Source of the DNA: F1-120-MAGs238 sp964484185
GTDB lineage: Bacteria > Planctomycetota > Phycisphaerae > Phycisphaerales > UBA1924
Assembly (NCBI GenBank): GCA_964484185.1
Contig: CAZAEQ010000001.1
Location: 124,001 to 188,000, forward strand
Length of the DNA: 64,000 nt
Direction: 5' to 3'
Part shown: positions 9,135 through 18,224 of the stretch, piece by piece
Layout: the number at the start of each line of letters is the position of its first letter
Numbering within the stretch: the first letter of the stretch is position 1
The notes under the pieces: generated by a model
Seen by the model: the letters and a program-made list of their open reading frames with translations, nothing else
The model's database searches: none
What the model was told of the DNA's origin: nothing
Position numbers and translations under genes: made by a program

Positions 9135-9308
9135 TCATCATTCCTTTAACAACATATCAGTCGACGTAAATGACCAGTGCAATCCGTCGAACAACGGAAA
9201 CTTGGACTGTCCGCGGCGACCCTTCCGTCCGAGCGTACCAAGAACACTCGGCCTGAGACAAGAGTAAACGTCGTATTTTTATTTGAACTGCGCAAAATCG
9301 GGGAAGTA

Positions 9309-9683
9309 TCATGTATCGTGCGTAAATGCACGAAAGTCATCTAATGGGAACGCAGGACGGGCGATTGGCCGTAATGCCAGCGCAAGAAGGGCGCGTTCAT
9401 CATCATCGCCGCCAATTCGGTTGGTCCGGAGAATGTGACAGCCCGTACATCGGTGAATAATGGCCCATTCACCATCGCGCCGAACTTCGATACCGATCGG
9501 TTCCATTGGCGACTGGCACGCGCACGACCGATCGCCAGTCTGTTCATCCAGATGCCGCGACCAGAGGCATCGCGGACAGTGATTGCGATGATTGGTCCCA
9601 AACGATTTTGCCGGAACATGGAAGTTACACGAGATGCATGTGAACGAACAATTGTTTCGAGACTTTGGTGATTGGTGTGTCAT
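9309..9683 (-). CDS. RNHCP-domain zinc-finger-like protein
   Basis: A 124-residue protein carrying the diagnostic stretch TNHRNHCPRCLWSRHLD followed by GDRSCACQSPMEPIG. This is the RNHCP domain, named for its motif, in which paired cysteines (CISC, CPRC, CTGC) probably bind zinc. A basic N-terminus precedes it. The biochemical role of the family is not established. There is no clear ribosome site before the ATG at 9683 and no operon partner; the gene stands alone between the large secreted protein gene and a gene-free stretch. Confidence 0.85.
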   Translation of the reverse strand: MTHQSPKSRNNCSFTCISCNFHVPAKSFGTNHRNHCPRCLWSRHLDEQTGDRSCACQSPMEPIGIEVRRDGEWAIIHRCTGCHILRTNRIGGDDDERALLALALRPIARPAFPLDDFRAFTHDT

Positions 9684-10264
9684 GTGTGTACGTAGCGATA
9701 GCGAGCCAGCAAAACGGACATATGCCGCGCTGAAGTGAATGAGGATTACAACGAGAGTGATTCGCGCGACTCAATGGCAAATGCATGAGCGCAACGTCAC
9801 CACAATGGGAAATACATGAATCGTTCAAGGGGCTGAGGGTGACATTCCGCCATCGATACGCGAGCGGCCACGTGGGCAGGTTTTTGCCGTGATTTTCGCG
9901 TTTTTCTCAACCACGAACAACGATCAAGCGTGTTCGACGATTGAATGGGCGAGGCGAGAATGTCTTAGAGAATGGCAGTCATAGTCGCACCAGAAACTTT
10001 AGAAACCTCGTACACATTCAGTATACAAAGTGCCGCAGAGATTGCAAGTCGAATTGTGCAAATATCAAACACAATGTTGCAACTGCTTGTTCCGCGGAAA
10101 ATCACCGTCGCGAGCCGATGCAATCTCGCTCCCCTCTTGAGGCTGTTTCAACGGCCTTTCTCGCTTGTAGGCCATGGCTTCAACCGTGGTTAAGCTCCCC
10201 GTTCAACTGGCGTAAGCCACCGAGTTGTGTCGTTCACTTCCCGGCATTGCCCGATCTTGCACCA
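9684..10264. other. Stretch without recognisable genes
   Basis: About 580 bases between the RNHCP gene and the end of the sulfatase gene. No frame shows convincing coding character, and I found no tRNA, clear terminator or repeat. The middle part is more AT-rich than its flanks and could hold the RNHCP promoter on the reverse strand. Confidence 0.4.
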
Positions 10265-11734
10265 TCAGCGCGACACGCCCGTGCTTTCAACTTTCCCCGC
10301 CGGTCGGCGTCCCGTGCCCGGCACCTTGGTAAGCGAGTCGCCCAAGTCCTGACGAAACTTCTCCACTTCAATCTGCATGTGTTCCACGATCTCTGGACGC
10401 GATGCCGCCACATCCCGTGTTTCACCAGGATCGTTTTCCAGATCGTACAACTCAAGACCAGAACGCACCTGCTTGTACTTTCCGGGTGTGCCCCCAGACC
10501 CGGGCGGCCCGTCAAGCGTGCGATACGAATGCGGTAGGATGAGTTTCCAGCGACCGCGGCGGATCGCTTCAAGATCGTTCGTGTTGTAGTAAAACGCGAG
10601 TGGTCGCTCTTGGAGAGCGGGATCTTTGCCAGCGGTAAGCAGAGTATAAATGTTCCTGCCATCGATGTGACGTTCGGGCAGCGGCGCGTTGATGATCGAT
10701 GCGATCGTGGGGAGCAGGTCGATCGTCATCGCTGGCGTCGTACACACCGTGCCGGCTGGAATAGTCCCCGGCCAGCTTGCAATGAACGGCTCGCGCACGC
10801 CGCCTTCCCACGATGTTCCCTTGCCTTCGCGCAGACCGGCAGTGGTGCCCGCATGATCGCCATAGCTCAGCCACGGCCCGTTGTCGGAGGTGAAAATAAT
10901 CAGCGTGCGCTCGCTGAGGCTGAGTTGCTCCACTTGTTTGACGATCTGGCCGACAGACCAATCTATCTCCTCGATAACATCGCCGTACGTTCCTCCGCTG
11001 CTGCGCCCCGCGAATTCGGACGACGCAAATAGTGGCACGTGCGGCATCGGGTGCGGAACATAGAGGAAGAACGGGCGATCTGCATTCTTCTTGATGAACG
11101 CGCAGGCGCGATCTGTGAACATCTTCGTGAATTTCATCTGATCCTGCGGCGAGATTTCCGGATCGATGATCTCACTATTCTCCCAGAGTGGAAGCGGCGG
11201 ATAGCCACGCTTGCGGGCATCGCTGTCTGGCGGAAGTTTGACGAGATCTGGGTGCAGCGGCCACATGTCATTGGAGCACGGAATGCCGCAGAACTCCGAG
11301 AATCCCTGATTCAGCGGCAGCAATTTCGGATCGCCACCCAGATGCCATTTACCAAATGCGGCAGTGCGGTAGTTCCGACCTGCGCAAAGATCGGCGATGG
11401 TTGTCTCAGCGGGATCGAGCCCGGTAGTGGAGTTCGGCCCCAGCGCTCCGGCGATACCGACGCGGTTGGAGTAGCAACCGGTAAGAAGCGCAGCTCGCGA
11501 GGCAGAACAGACGGACTGCGAAACATAGAAGTCAGTAAATCGAACGCCTCCAGCGGCGAGGCGATCAAGGTTGGGCGTGTGCCAACGAGTTTGGCCATAG
11601 CAGGAGAGATCGCCGTAGCCAAGATCATCCGCGAAAATGATAATGATGTTGGGCGGGCGGACAGAGTCAGATCGTCCGTGCATAGCACATCCGGGAAGTA
11701 GCAGGACGAGGACAATGAATGCAAAGAATCTCAT
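10265..11734 (-). CDS. Arylsulfatase A-like lipoprotein sulfatase
   Basis: A 489-residue sulfatase. A lipoprotein signal ends in LPGC (Cys16), so it is probably a lipid-anchored periplasmic or surface enzyme. The metal-binding start PNIIIIFADDLGYGD is followed by the sulfatase signature CSASRAALLTG, whose Cys76 is converted to formylglycine by a maturase outside this window. FGKWHLGG and the later FTSDNGPW supply further metal and substrate ligands. These enzymes hydrolyse sulfate esters of polysaccharides; many are found per planctomycete genome. I start it at the ATG at 11734, where the signal peptide begins. It is transcribed divergently from the sialidase-like gene only 42 bp away, so the two probably share a control region and may act on the same glycan. 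Confidence 0.93.
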   Translation of the reverse strand: MRFFAFIVLVLLLPGCAMHGRSDSVRPPNIIIIFADDLGYGDLSCYGQTRWHTPNLDRLAAGGVRFTDFYVSQSVCSASRAALLTGCYSNRVGIAGALGPNSTTGLDPAETTIADLCAGRNYRTAAFGKWHLGGDPKLLPLNQGFSEFCGIPCSNDMWPLHPDLVKLPPDSDARKRGYPPLPLWENSEIIDPEISPQDQMKFTKMFTDRACAFIKKNADRPFFLYVPHPMPHVPLFASSEFAGRSSGGTYGDVIEEIDWSVGQIVKQVEQLSLSERTLIIFTSDNGPWLSYGDHAGTTAGLREGKGTSWEGGVREPFIASWPGTIPAGTVCTTPAMTIDLLPTIASIINAPLPERHIDGRNIYTLLTAGKDPALQERPLAFYYNTNDLEAIRRGRWKLILPHSYRTLDGPPGSGGTPGKYKQVRSGLELYDLENDPGETRDVAASRPEIVEHMQIEVEKFRQDLGDSLTKVPGTGRRPAGKVESTGVSR

Positions 11735-11776
11735 TGCAAAGGGTATTGTGGCCGCCGTCGAGAGATATTGTCTTGC

Positions 11777-12934
11777 ATGATCATTAAAACACAACTACTG
11801 GTGTGTGCATTGATACTGGCAACCGAAATGGTGGCGCCGGAAGCCGCAGATTCCCTGCGACTGGATCTTGATACACAGACTTCACGACAGGTCGTCGTTG
11901 ACAAAGAAGCTGATGTGTATCTGGGCCATGTATCAACACTTTTACTTGATGACAAAAACACTATTCTCGCGGCGTATCCCAAAGGTCACGGCAAAGGTGA
12001 GATCGTCCTCAAAAGAAGCAGCGATGGCGGCAAGACATGGTCGCCGCGACTGAGCGTGCCTTCGTCCTGGGCAACGAGCAAGGAAACGCCAACCCTCTTT
12101 CGCATGGGTACTTCAGAGCGTGGCGAATCGCTGATCATGTTCTCTGGACTCTATCCAATTCGGGCCGCAAGGTCGGCTGACGGAGGACACACCTGGAGCG
12201 AGCTATCGCCGATCGGAGACTTTGGCGGCATCGTGGCGATGGGCGGTGTGGTGCCTGCGGGTGAAGGAAAGTTTGCGGCGTTCTTCCACGATGACGGACG
12301 ATTTATTGCGGAGAATGGAAAGGCAACGGGGATTTTCACGCTCTATCAGACTGACACGGCAGATCGGGGCGCAACATGGAGCCCGCCGCGGACTCTCTGG
12401 AGCGGTACCGATGTGCACCTGTGCGAGCCAGGCGTAGTTGTGTCACCAGATGGCGAAACAATGGCGCTGCTCTTACGCGAAAATAAACGGATGAAGCACT
12501 CGCATGTCATGTTCAGCAAAGACAGGGCGAAGACGTGGAGTGTGCCAGTCGAGATGTCTGCGGCATTGACCGGCGATCGACATATCGCGAAATATGCAAA
12601 AGACGGGCGGCTTGTCATCACCTATCGCTGCGCTCTGAAAGGCGATGCGTGGGCCGGCGACTGGGTTGCATGGGTAGGAAATTGGGAACAGATTGCAGAT
12701 TTCGCGAAGCCGGCGGCGGAAAGGAAAACTGGGAAACTTCCATATCTGGTTCGGCTCAAGGACAACCTGTCTGACTGGGATTGTGCGTATGCAGGACTTG
12801 AGATGCTGCCAGATGAGACACTGCTCGCAACAACCTACGGCACATGGACTGCTGGTGAGAAACCATACATCCTGAGCGTGCGATTCACATTGGCAGAACT
12901 CGATGCGCTCGCAGCTTCAGTTCCCAGAAAATGA
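11777..12934 (+). CDS. Exported sialidase-like (BNR/Asp-box) beta-propeller protein
   Basis: A protein of about 385 residues with an N-terminal hydrophobic export signal. Asp-box repeats (SSDGGKTW, SADGGHTW and the weaker DRGATW and DRAKTW) mark the blades of a six-bladed sialidase-type propeller, and RSADGG falls in the second blade. Exo-alpha-sialidases remove terminal sialic acid, but many planctomycete members of this fold have unknown glycan substrates. The catalytic Arg triad cannot be assigned by eye. I chose the ATG at 11777; a TTG at 11768 is the alternative. It lies head-to-head with the sulfatase gene, which suggests joint breakdown of sulfated glycans. Confidence 0.8.
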   Translation: MIIKTQLLVCALILATEMVAPEAADSLRLDLDTQTSRQVVVDKEADVYLGHVSTLLLDDKNTILAAYPKGHGKGEIVLKRSSDGGKTWSPRLSVPSSWATSKETPTLFRMGTSERGESLIMFSGLYPIRAARSADGGHTWSELSPIGDFGGIVAMGGVVPAGEGKFAAFFHDDGRFIAENGKATGIFTLYQTDTADRGATWSPPRTLWSGTDVHLCEPGVVVSPDGETMALLLRENKRMKHSHVMFSKDRAKTWSVPVEMSAALTGDRHIAKYAKDGRLVITYRCALKGDAWAGDWVAWVGNWEQIADFAKPAAERKTGKLPYLVRLKDNLSDWDCAYAGLEMLPDETLLATTYGTWTAGEKPYILSVRFTLAELDALAASVPRK

Positions 12935-12962
12935 ACGACCCAAGTGACAGCTCTGGCCCGCG

Positions 12963-13970
12963 TTAAGTCTCACGGTGCTCGCCGCGGCGCGGACGACGCT
13001 GCTCGCGAATCCGTTCCGGGCTCGGCAATCGAACGTTACGTGCCAGATGCAAAATCTCCATCGCGCGGATCGTCAGGTAATTAACATCCAGTTTCCACCA
13101 CGCGAGCCCGTGCCGTGCTGAAGTCGGAAACGCATGGTGGGTATTGTGCCAGCCTTCGCCAAACGCCAGGAATCCAAAAAACGCATTGTCGCGGCTCTCA
13201 TCATGCGTCCGATACGGCCGCGTGCCCCAGAGGTGACACACAGAGTTAATGCTCCACGTCACATGATGCACGAGTAAGACCCGCACCAGGCCGCCCCAAA
13301 GGAACCCCAGCAACACACCAGTCCATGTCTCGGCAATGAGTCCACCCAGCAGTGCGGGCACAAGCAGGCCAACTACTACCCACAACGCAAACGTGCGATC
13401 AACAAACTTGACCACCGGGTCTTTCGTCAGATCCGGAATATACCGCGCCAAGTCCGGCGGCTCTTTATCAAAAATCCATCCCATGTGCGCGTGCCAAAGT
13501 CCCTTCACCAGCGCAATAAATCCGGTCTTGCCCCCTGTGTGCGGCGAGTGCGGATCACCATCCGCATCAGTATGTTGATGGTGCTTGCGATGCACCGCGA
13601 CCCATCTGATCAATGGCCCTTCAACAGCCATCGACCCAAGCGCCGCCCACAAGAATCGCAACACCGGCCCCGTCTCATACGACTTGTGCGTGAAGAGACG
13701 GTGATACCCGACTCCAATGCCGAGCACCGTGAGCAAGTACATGCCCGCCGCAATCGCGATATACGTCCAGTGGAACGGTGTATGCCAGAACATCACAATC
13801 GCAGCCGCGAGCCCCATCAGCGGCACCAGCATCGCAACAAGCACCAGCACCCGCATCCCAAGCGGGGCGCGATGATTGCCCGTATCAGATTCGTGTGTCG
13901 TAACCGCGAGTGCTGCATTTTCAATAGATGCAGATTCCGCATCGTGTGTTTCAGTCGGTGAGAATGCCAT
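12963..13970 (-). CDS. Acyl-CoA/fatty-acid desaturase, membrane di-iron type
   Basis: A 335-residue integral membrane enzyme. The three histidine boxes of the stearoyl-CoA delta-9 desaturase family are visible: HRLFTH, HRKHHQHTD and HNTHHAF. Four hydrophobic stretches flank them (for instance LVLVAMLVPLMGLAAAIV). The enzyme inserts a cis double bond into saturated acyl chains using O2 and an electron donor, and so tunes membrane fluidity. The first 35 residues are an acidic extension without known role. The Arg-rich C-terminus (REQRRPRRGEHRET) faces the cytoplasm. The gene stands alone, convergent with the sialidase-like gene 28 bp away. Confidence 0.93.
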   Translation of the reverse strand: MAFSPTETHDAESASIENAALAVTTHESDTGNHRAPLGMRVLVLVAMLVPLMGLAAAIVMFWHTPFHWTYIAIAAGMYLLTVLGIGVGYHRLFTHKSYETGPVLRFLWAALGSMAVEGPLIRWVAVHRKHHQHTDADGDPHSPHTGGKTGFIALVKGLWHAHMGWIFDKEPPDLARYIPDLTKDPVVKFVDRTFALWVVVGLLVPALLGGLIAETWTGVLLGFLWGGLVRVLLVHHVTWSINSVCHLWGTRPYRTHDESRDNAFFGFLAFGEGWHNTHHAFPTSARHGLAWWKLDVNYLTIRAMEILHLARNVRLPSPERIREQRRPRRGEHRET

Positions 13971-14035
13971 TACCTATTAGACTCTTGCCGCGGGCCCAAG
14001 GTTCACTTTCAGGACCGAATCCGCGATATTGACCA

Positions 14036-14272
14036 TTAAGACCGCTTCTGGCGCTGTTCTGCGATAAACCACGCCTCAACTTTGGTCCGCGCCCAGGGCG
14101 TCTTCCGCAAAAAAGTTAAACTGGATTTAATTGACGGATCGAGCAAAAAACACCGAACCGGGATCCGTCGGCCCATTTCCGCAAAGCCATGCCGCTCCAC
14201 AAGCTGCGTCACGATGTTCTCCAGCGTGATGCCATGCAGCGGGTCGCGAGGTTTGGGCGTTGGGGTCGTCAT
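14036..14272 (-). CDS. VF530-family (DUF2132) small protein
   Basis: A 78-residue protein that closely follows the VF530 family pattern: DPLHGITLENIVTQLVE, then GRRIPVRCF, then PSIKSSLTFLRKTPWAR and KVEAWF. Members are compact helical proteins; a structure of one is known and DNA binding has been proposed, but the role is not established. The length equals that of the whole family, so it is complete. I start it at the ATG at 14272; a TTG codon precedes it. Confidence 0.9.
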   Translation of the reverse strand: MTTPTPKPRDPLHGITLENIVTQLVERHGFAEMGRRIPVRCFLLDPSIKSSLTFLRKTPWARTKVEAWFIAEQRQKRS

Positions 14273-14361
14273 CAATTACTTTTCGATAATAGGCCATTTG
14301 CAAATTCTTGCGATTCAACCGCTCCACCAAGACCGACAATTTGAACGACGCCCAAGACACA

Positions 14362-14838
14362 ATGCCCGAAATGCGATACGCTCTCAATGTGAAAAGATTA
14401 CCTTCATCAATCCTCCTCACTCTCGCACTCTGCGCCGGCCTCACCGCCTGCTCCTCTGCCCCCCCCCGCCCGCTCCTCCCTGAAGATGGCGCACCCAAAT
14501 TCTCCAGCCTCGCCGAAGTAAAGATCGACTCCAGCGGCAAAGAACACATCGTCGAAATCCTCGCTCCCACACCCGGCTATCAGTGCCGCGTCGTCTACAT
14601 CGGCGAAGCTTTCCAGGAGCGTGATGTCTACATCCTCCTCCGCGAACCAGATCCGCTCTACGTCTACTCCGCAGTCCAGGTAAAACACCGAATCGCAACC
14701 GGCGTTGAAACCAAAATGCCGATCCGCCTTCTCCTCCAACAAGTCACCTACAGCACGCCCGCCGACCCCGAAGCGTACCTCGATGCAGGCAGATCAACCC
14801 CCGCCGTCGCCACCACCAGTGAACCAGAAAAGAAATGA
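14362..14838 (+). CDS. Small lipoprotein upstream of dprA
   Basis: A protein of about 158 residues with a lipoprotein signal (basic start, LLTLALCAGLTAC). The mature part of about 125 residues has no domain I recognise; strand-like segments such as EHIVEILAPTPGYQCRVVYIG suggest a small beta fold. The stop overlaps the dprA start in ATGA, so translation is coupled. The start is uncertain, with ATG codons at 14362 and 14371. A cell-envelope role unrelated to DNA uptake is as likely as a linked one. Confidence 0.65.
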   Translation: MPEMRYALNVKRLPSSILLTLALCAGLTACSSAPPRPLLPEDGAPKFSSLAEVKIDSSGKEHIVEILAPTPGYQCRVVYIGEAFQERDVYILLREPDPLYVYSAVQVKHRIATGVETKMPIRLLLQQVTYSTPADPEAYLDAGRSTPAVATTSEPEKK

Positions 14839-16043
14839 CGATGGGTGACTCTGATCCAAAACAAGACCTGTTGCGGCTGACGCTGACACCAGACTTGGGA
14901 CCGGTCCTCATTTATCGCCTCCTCGAAACCTTCGGCTCCGCCGCCGCCGTACTCGGTAAATCCTCCTCCGCAATCGCCTCAGTCCGCGGCATCGGCTCCG
15001 TAAAATCCGACACCATCTCCCGCGGCCTCGCTGCATCCGCCGACCTCGCCACCAAGGAACTCGAATCCTGCGCAGCCCTGGGCGTGCAACTCATCTCTCA
15101 CGCCGACCCGCAATACCCCGCGCTCCTGAAAACAATCCCAAGCTCTCCACCGCTGCTCTACGTCAAAGGCACACTCGACCCAACAACGCTCGACCAATAC
15201 CCATGCGCCATCGTCGGCTCGCGCAACTGCACCGCCTACGGCATCGAACAAGCCGAACGCTTCGGCGGATTCCTCGGCCGCAGCGGCATCACCATCATCT
15301 CCGGCGGCGCATACGGCATCGACGCCGCCGCTCATCGCGGCGCACTCCGCGCTCAAGGCCGCACCATCGCCGTCCTTGGCTGCGGCCTCGCCAAGTGCTA
15401 CCCACCCGAGCACCTCCAACTCTTCGACGAAATCGCTCAACACGGCGCAGTCGTCAGCGAACTCCCGCTCGACACCAGCCCCAACCCAGCCAACTTCCCC
15501 GCAAGAAACCGCATCATCAGCGGCATGAGCCTCGGCGTCGTCGTCATCGAAGCCCAGCGCCGCTCCGGCGCACTCATCACCGCCCGCCTCGCCGCCGAAG
15601 ACCACGCCCGCGAAGTCTTCGCACTCCCCGGCCGCGTCGATTCTGCCGCCAGCGAGGGCAGCCTCGACCTCATCAAGCAAGGCGGCGCGATCATGGTCAC
15701 CGAACCCGCCGATGTCCTCAACGCCCTTGAATCTCCCGCGCGCCATCACCACGCAGGCACCCACGAAGCCCGCTATCAGGCCGACGACCCCGTCACACAG
15801 GCCGTCCTCTTCAGTCCCGACTCGCTCCCACCAACGCGCCCCGCAAAACCACCATCAACCCCGCGCATCGGCGTCACTCCCGCGCAGCAAGCAATCCTCG
15901 ATGCGCTCGCCACCAGCCTCACATTCGACCAACTGCAATCCCACACCGGCCGCCCCGTCAACGAATTGCGCTCCGAACTCACCGTCCTCGAAATTCAAAA
16001 AATGATCGTCCGCGAGGGTCCCAGTTTCCGCGCCAAAAAATAA
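14835..16043 (+). CDS. dprA: DNA-processing protein DprA
   Basis: A 402-residue protein. An N-terminal helix-hairpin-helix-type region (about 10-75) is followed by the Rossmann-like DprA domain. Its hallmarks are visible: VGSRNCTAYG, SGGAYGIDAAAHRGAL, FPARNRIISG, SGALITARLAAEDHAREVFA and LPGR. A C-terminal winged-helix domain (about 345-400) completes the standard architecture. DprA binds incoming single-stranded DNA and loads RecA during transformation. The start overlaps the preceding lipoprotein stop by four bases. The stop codon directly abuts the stop of riboflavin synthase on the other strand, with no base between. Confidence 0.95.
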   Translation: MTMGDSDPKQDLLRLTLTPDLGPVLIYRLLETFGSAAAVLGKSSSAIASVRGIGSVKSDTISRGLAASADLATKELESCAALGVQLISHADPQYPALLKTIPSSPPLLYVKGTLDPTTLDQYPCAIVGSRNCTAYGIEQAERFGGFLGRSGITIISGGAYGIDAAAHRGALRAQGRTIAVLGCGLAKCYPPEHLQLFDEIAQHGAVVSELPLDTSPNPANFPARNRIISGMSLGVVVIEAQRRSGALITARLAAEDHAREVFALPGRVDSAASEGSLDLIKQGGAIMVTEPADVLNALESPARHHHAGTHEARYQADDPVTQAVLFSPDSLPPTRPAKPPSTPRIGVTPAQQAILDALATSLTFDQLQSHTGRPVNELRSELTVLEIQKMIVREGPSFRAKK

Positions 16044-16664
16044 TCACTTCGCGCCCGGTCCAAAATTCTTCAGCCAGTGCACAATCGTCTTCGACAGCAC
16101 ATCACACTCAAGATTCACCCGCGAGCCCGCCTTCAACTTCCCCAGCTGCGTCTTCTCCAGCGTCGTCGGAATCAGCGCAACTTCAAACCACCCCGCCGCC
16201 GCCTCCACCGCCGCCAACGTCAAACTCACGCCCTCAATCGCCACCGACCCCTTAGGCGTAAAGAACTCCATCAACTGCGCCGGCGGCCGAACTCGAATCC
16301 GCCACGCATCACTTTGCACCACCGATTCAACCACCCCAACTCCATCGACATGCCCCTGCACAATGTGCCCACCAAGTAACGTACTCGGCGTACAACTCGC
16401 CTCAAGATGCACCAATGCTCCAACCTTCAGCTCCCCAAGCGATGTCTTATCCAACGTCTCCTGCACAACATCAAACTCGAGCATTCCGCCGCCACTGGGC
16501 GCAGCCAGCGTCAGACAACACCCATTCACCGCGATCGACTCGCCCACCATCGGCACATGCAGCCAGTCCGCCGCTCGCACACCCAGCCGCAAAATGCTCG
16601 ACCCTTGCGCTAGCGGCCCCAGTCGCTCAACTCTTCCCAAGTTATCAATCAGCCCCGTGAACAT
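16044..16664 (-). CDS. ribE: Riboflavin synthase, alpha subunit
   Basis: A 206-residue enzyme starting with the invariant MFTGLI and holding two lumazine-binding repeats. Visible motifs are GESIAVNGCCLTL and its copy GSVAIEGVSLTL, and GHIVQGHVDGVG. It forms riboflavin and a pyrimidine from two molecules of 6,7-dimethyl-8-ribityllumazine, the last step of riboflavin synthesis. In some species the same gene is called ribC. No other rib genes are in the window. An in-frame ATG at 16724 would add 20 residues before MFTGLI and is unlikely. It is convergent with dprA with no gap. Confidence 0.95.
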   Translation of the reverse strand: MFTGLIDNLGRVERLGPLAQGSSILRLGVRAADWLHVPMVGESIAVNGCCLTLAAPSGGGMLEFDVVQETLDKTSLGELKVGALVHLEASCTPSTLLGGHIVQGHVDGVGVVESVVQSDAWRIRVRPPAQLMEFFTPKGSVAIEGVSLTLAAVEAAAGWFEVALIPTTLEKTQLGKLKAGSRVNLECDVLSKTIVHWLKNFGPGAK

Positions 16665-16851
16665 GCCAACAACATAGCCCCACACAGCGGCAGGCGGCAA
16701 AAACTTCCCGCTTTTGCACCCCATGTCTCCCCCAAAGGTATAAATAAGCTTGGACCGCGATCAACCACCCCGTTCCCACCCTATCCTGTCGCGCTATCCT
16801 CAGCCCCCGACCGGCCTCGTCCGGTGGTCCTCTTGTTCGGAGAACGTTGGC

Positions 16852-17994
16852 ATGTCGACCGCAGCGAAACTCGCACTGCTCTCTCTATCTGGTTCCTGCA
16901 TCGCCGCACTTGCAGCATGCAGTTCAGTCCGCCCAGCCGAAACTCCTCCTCCATCCAGCGTGCAATCACGCATCGATGGCTTCAAAGTCAACGATGACGA
17001 CTACCGCAAGCTCGGCTACAAGCGCGACTGGACCGGCTATCCCTTCGTCTCCGGTGGCGGCAAGATCAACCGCCTCCAAAGCTTCGGCAACATCGTTGTC
17101 ATCCAGGAAACTGGCTCAACTGTCACCGTTCTCGATTCTCAAAACGGCACCGTCAAATGGTCCAACACCGTTGCCGGCCCGCTCACCCGCTTCGTCTCCG
17201 TTGATCGCCACCAGGATGTCCTCCGCGGCGATGTCATCCTCGCCGCCAGCGATGCCGACATCTACTTCCTCAACGCTGACACCGGCAACCAGATCACTCG
17301 CCAGAAAATCGAAAAAGTCGTCTACACCAAACCCGTCATCCTCTCTGACGCCGCAATCTTCGCCACCCCAACCGGCGAAATCATGGCCCACTCCTTCTCC
17401 AGCGGCCAAAAAGCCTGGGGCCTGGGCACGCAGTCCGCCATCACCGCCAACCCCGTCTTCATCAACGGCCAGATCGGTGTCGTCACCCAGTCCGGCGCAG
17501 TCCTCTTCCTCGACGCCGCAACCGGCACCATCACCACCCGTTCCCGCATCTTTGGCGGCAGTGAAACCAACCCCGTCGTCAACGGCTCGCTCATGATCGT
17601 CGCCTCCAGCGATCAATCCCTCTACGGCATCTCCATCAGCGGCATCGACTGGCGCGTCCGCACCAGCGCACCGCTCCTTCTCCAGCACGCCGCCCACAAA
17701 AACAAGGTCTACATCAGCACCAGCGACTGGGGCTTCTCCTGCTTCGAAGGCACCAGCGGCAAGCGCCTCTGGAGTGCGCCCAAAGTCACCGGCGTGCCCA
17801 TCGGCATCCGCGCTGGCAACCTCCTGGTCTGGGACGAAGGCACCATCATCCGCCTCGACGCAGCCCGCGGCGACGTCATCGACCGCACCGCCATGCCAAC
17901 CGTCCTCAATGTCACCACCGACAACTTCGAAGACGGCAACCTCTTCATCATCTCCGAAACCGGCATCGTCACCCGCCTGAATCCCCGGCAGTAA
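16852..17994 (+). CDS. PQQ-type beta-propeller lipoprotein, BamB-like
   Basis: A 380-residue lipoprotein. The signal ends in LAAC and is followed by a Pro-rich linker. The rest reads as repeated four-strand blades with the pattern GxxxWxxxxxxP, e.g. NGTVKWSNTVAGPL, GQKAWGLGTQS and GKRLWSAPKV, typical of PQQ_2/BamB propellers. No quinoprotein active site is apparent, so a scaffolding role such as outer-membrane assembly is more likely than dehydrogenase activity. GGAGAA precedes the ATG at 16852 at good spacing, and the lipoprotein signal confirms that start. A clear terminator follows, so the gene is a single transcription unit. Confidence 0.8.
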   Translation: MSTAAKLALLSLSGSCIAALAACSSVRPAETPPPSSVQSRIDGFKVNDDDYRKLGYKRDWTGYPFVSGGGKINRLQSFGNIVVIQETGSTVTVLDSQNGTVKWSNTVAGPLTRFVSVDRHQDVLRGDVILAASDADIYFLNADTGNQITRQKIEKVVYTKPVILSDAAIFATPTGEIMAHSFSSGQKAWGLGTQSAITANPVFINGQIGVVTQSGAVLFLDAATGTITTRSRIFGGSETNPVVNGSLMIVASSDQSLYGISISGIDWRVRTSAPLLLQHAAHKNKVYISTSDWGFSCFEGTSGKRLWSAPKVTGVPIGIRAGNLLVWDEGTIIRLDAARGDVIDRTAMPTVLNVTTDNFEDGNLFIISETGIVTRLNPRQ

Positions 17995-18055
17995 TCAAAT
18001 TGCTGTCGCCTTTCGCGGCTCACTCGTCTTGACCACCAAAGATCACATCTCTTGC

Positions 18056-18092
18056 AACGCCGCGTTCACCCGATCGCGGCGTTCTTTCTTCA
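18056..18092 (+). terminator. Rho-independent terminator of the propeller lipoprotein gene
   Basis: An 8-9 bp GC-rich stem (around 18056-18063 with 18076-18083) is followed by a T-rich run. It lies about 60 bp past the stop and directly abuts a dispersed repeat. Confidence 0.75.
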
Positions 18093-18181
18093 TCCCAGCG
18101 GGATGAGCGATAGTTGCCAGGGGTGGCTCGGCACCCCTGGAGAGTTCCTGATTTCCAGCGCACCCCAGCGGGGTGCACGAG
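18091..18181 (+). repeat. Dispersed three-hairpin repeat, copy A
   Basis: The element consists of a short palindrome (CATCCCAGCGGGATG), a conserved link (GCGATAGTTGCCAG), a second hairpin (AGGGGTGGC paired with the following CACCCCT), and a third palindrome (GCACCCCAGCGGGGTGC) ending in ACGAG. Related copies lie at 24153, 24297 (inverted) and 38611 (inverted). It fits a REP-like family spread between genes. Confidence 0.75.
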
Positions 18182-18224
18182 TGCCCGGTCCTTTCACCAT
18201 CCAGCGCGACTTGGAGAACTCCCC

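Noticed and set aside
9941..10537. 198-codon forward frame
   Set aside because: Mostly antisense to the sulfatase gene and Arg-rich; no start site.
15203..15730. Long Arg/His/Pro-rich open frame inside dprA, and similar ones over purH and the propeller gene
   Set aside because: Composition is that of a GC-rich shadow frame; the true genes in the other frames have full family motifs.
18114..18224. Longer N-terminus of PurH
   Set aside because: The extension is encoded by the dispersed repeat; GGAGAA and family length support 18225.
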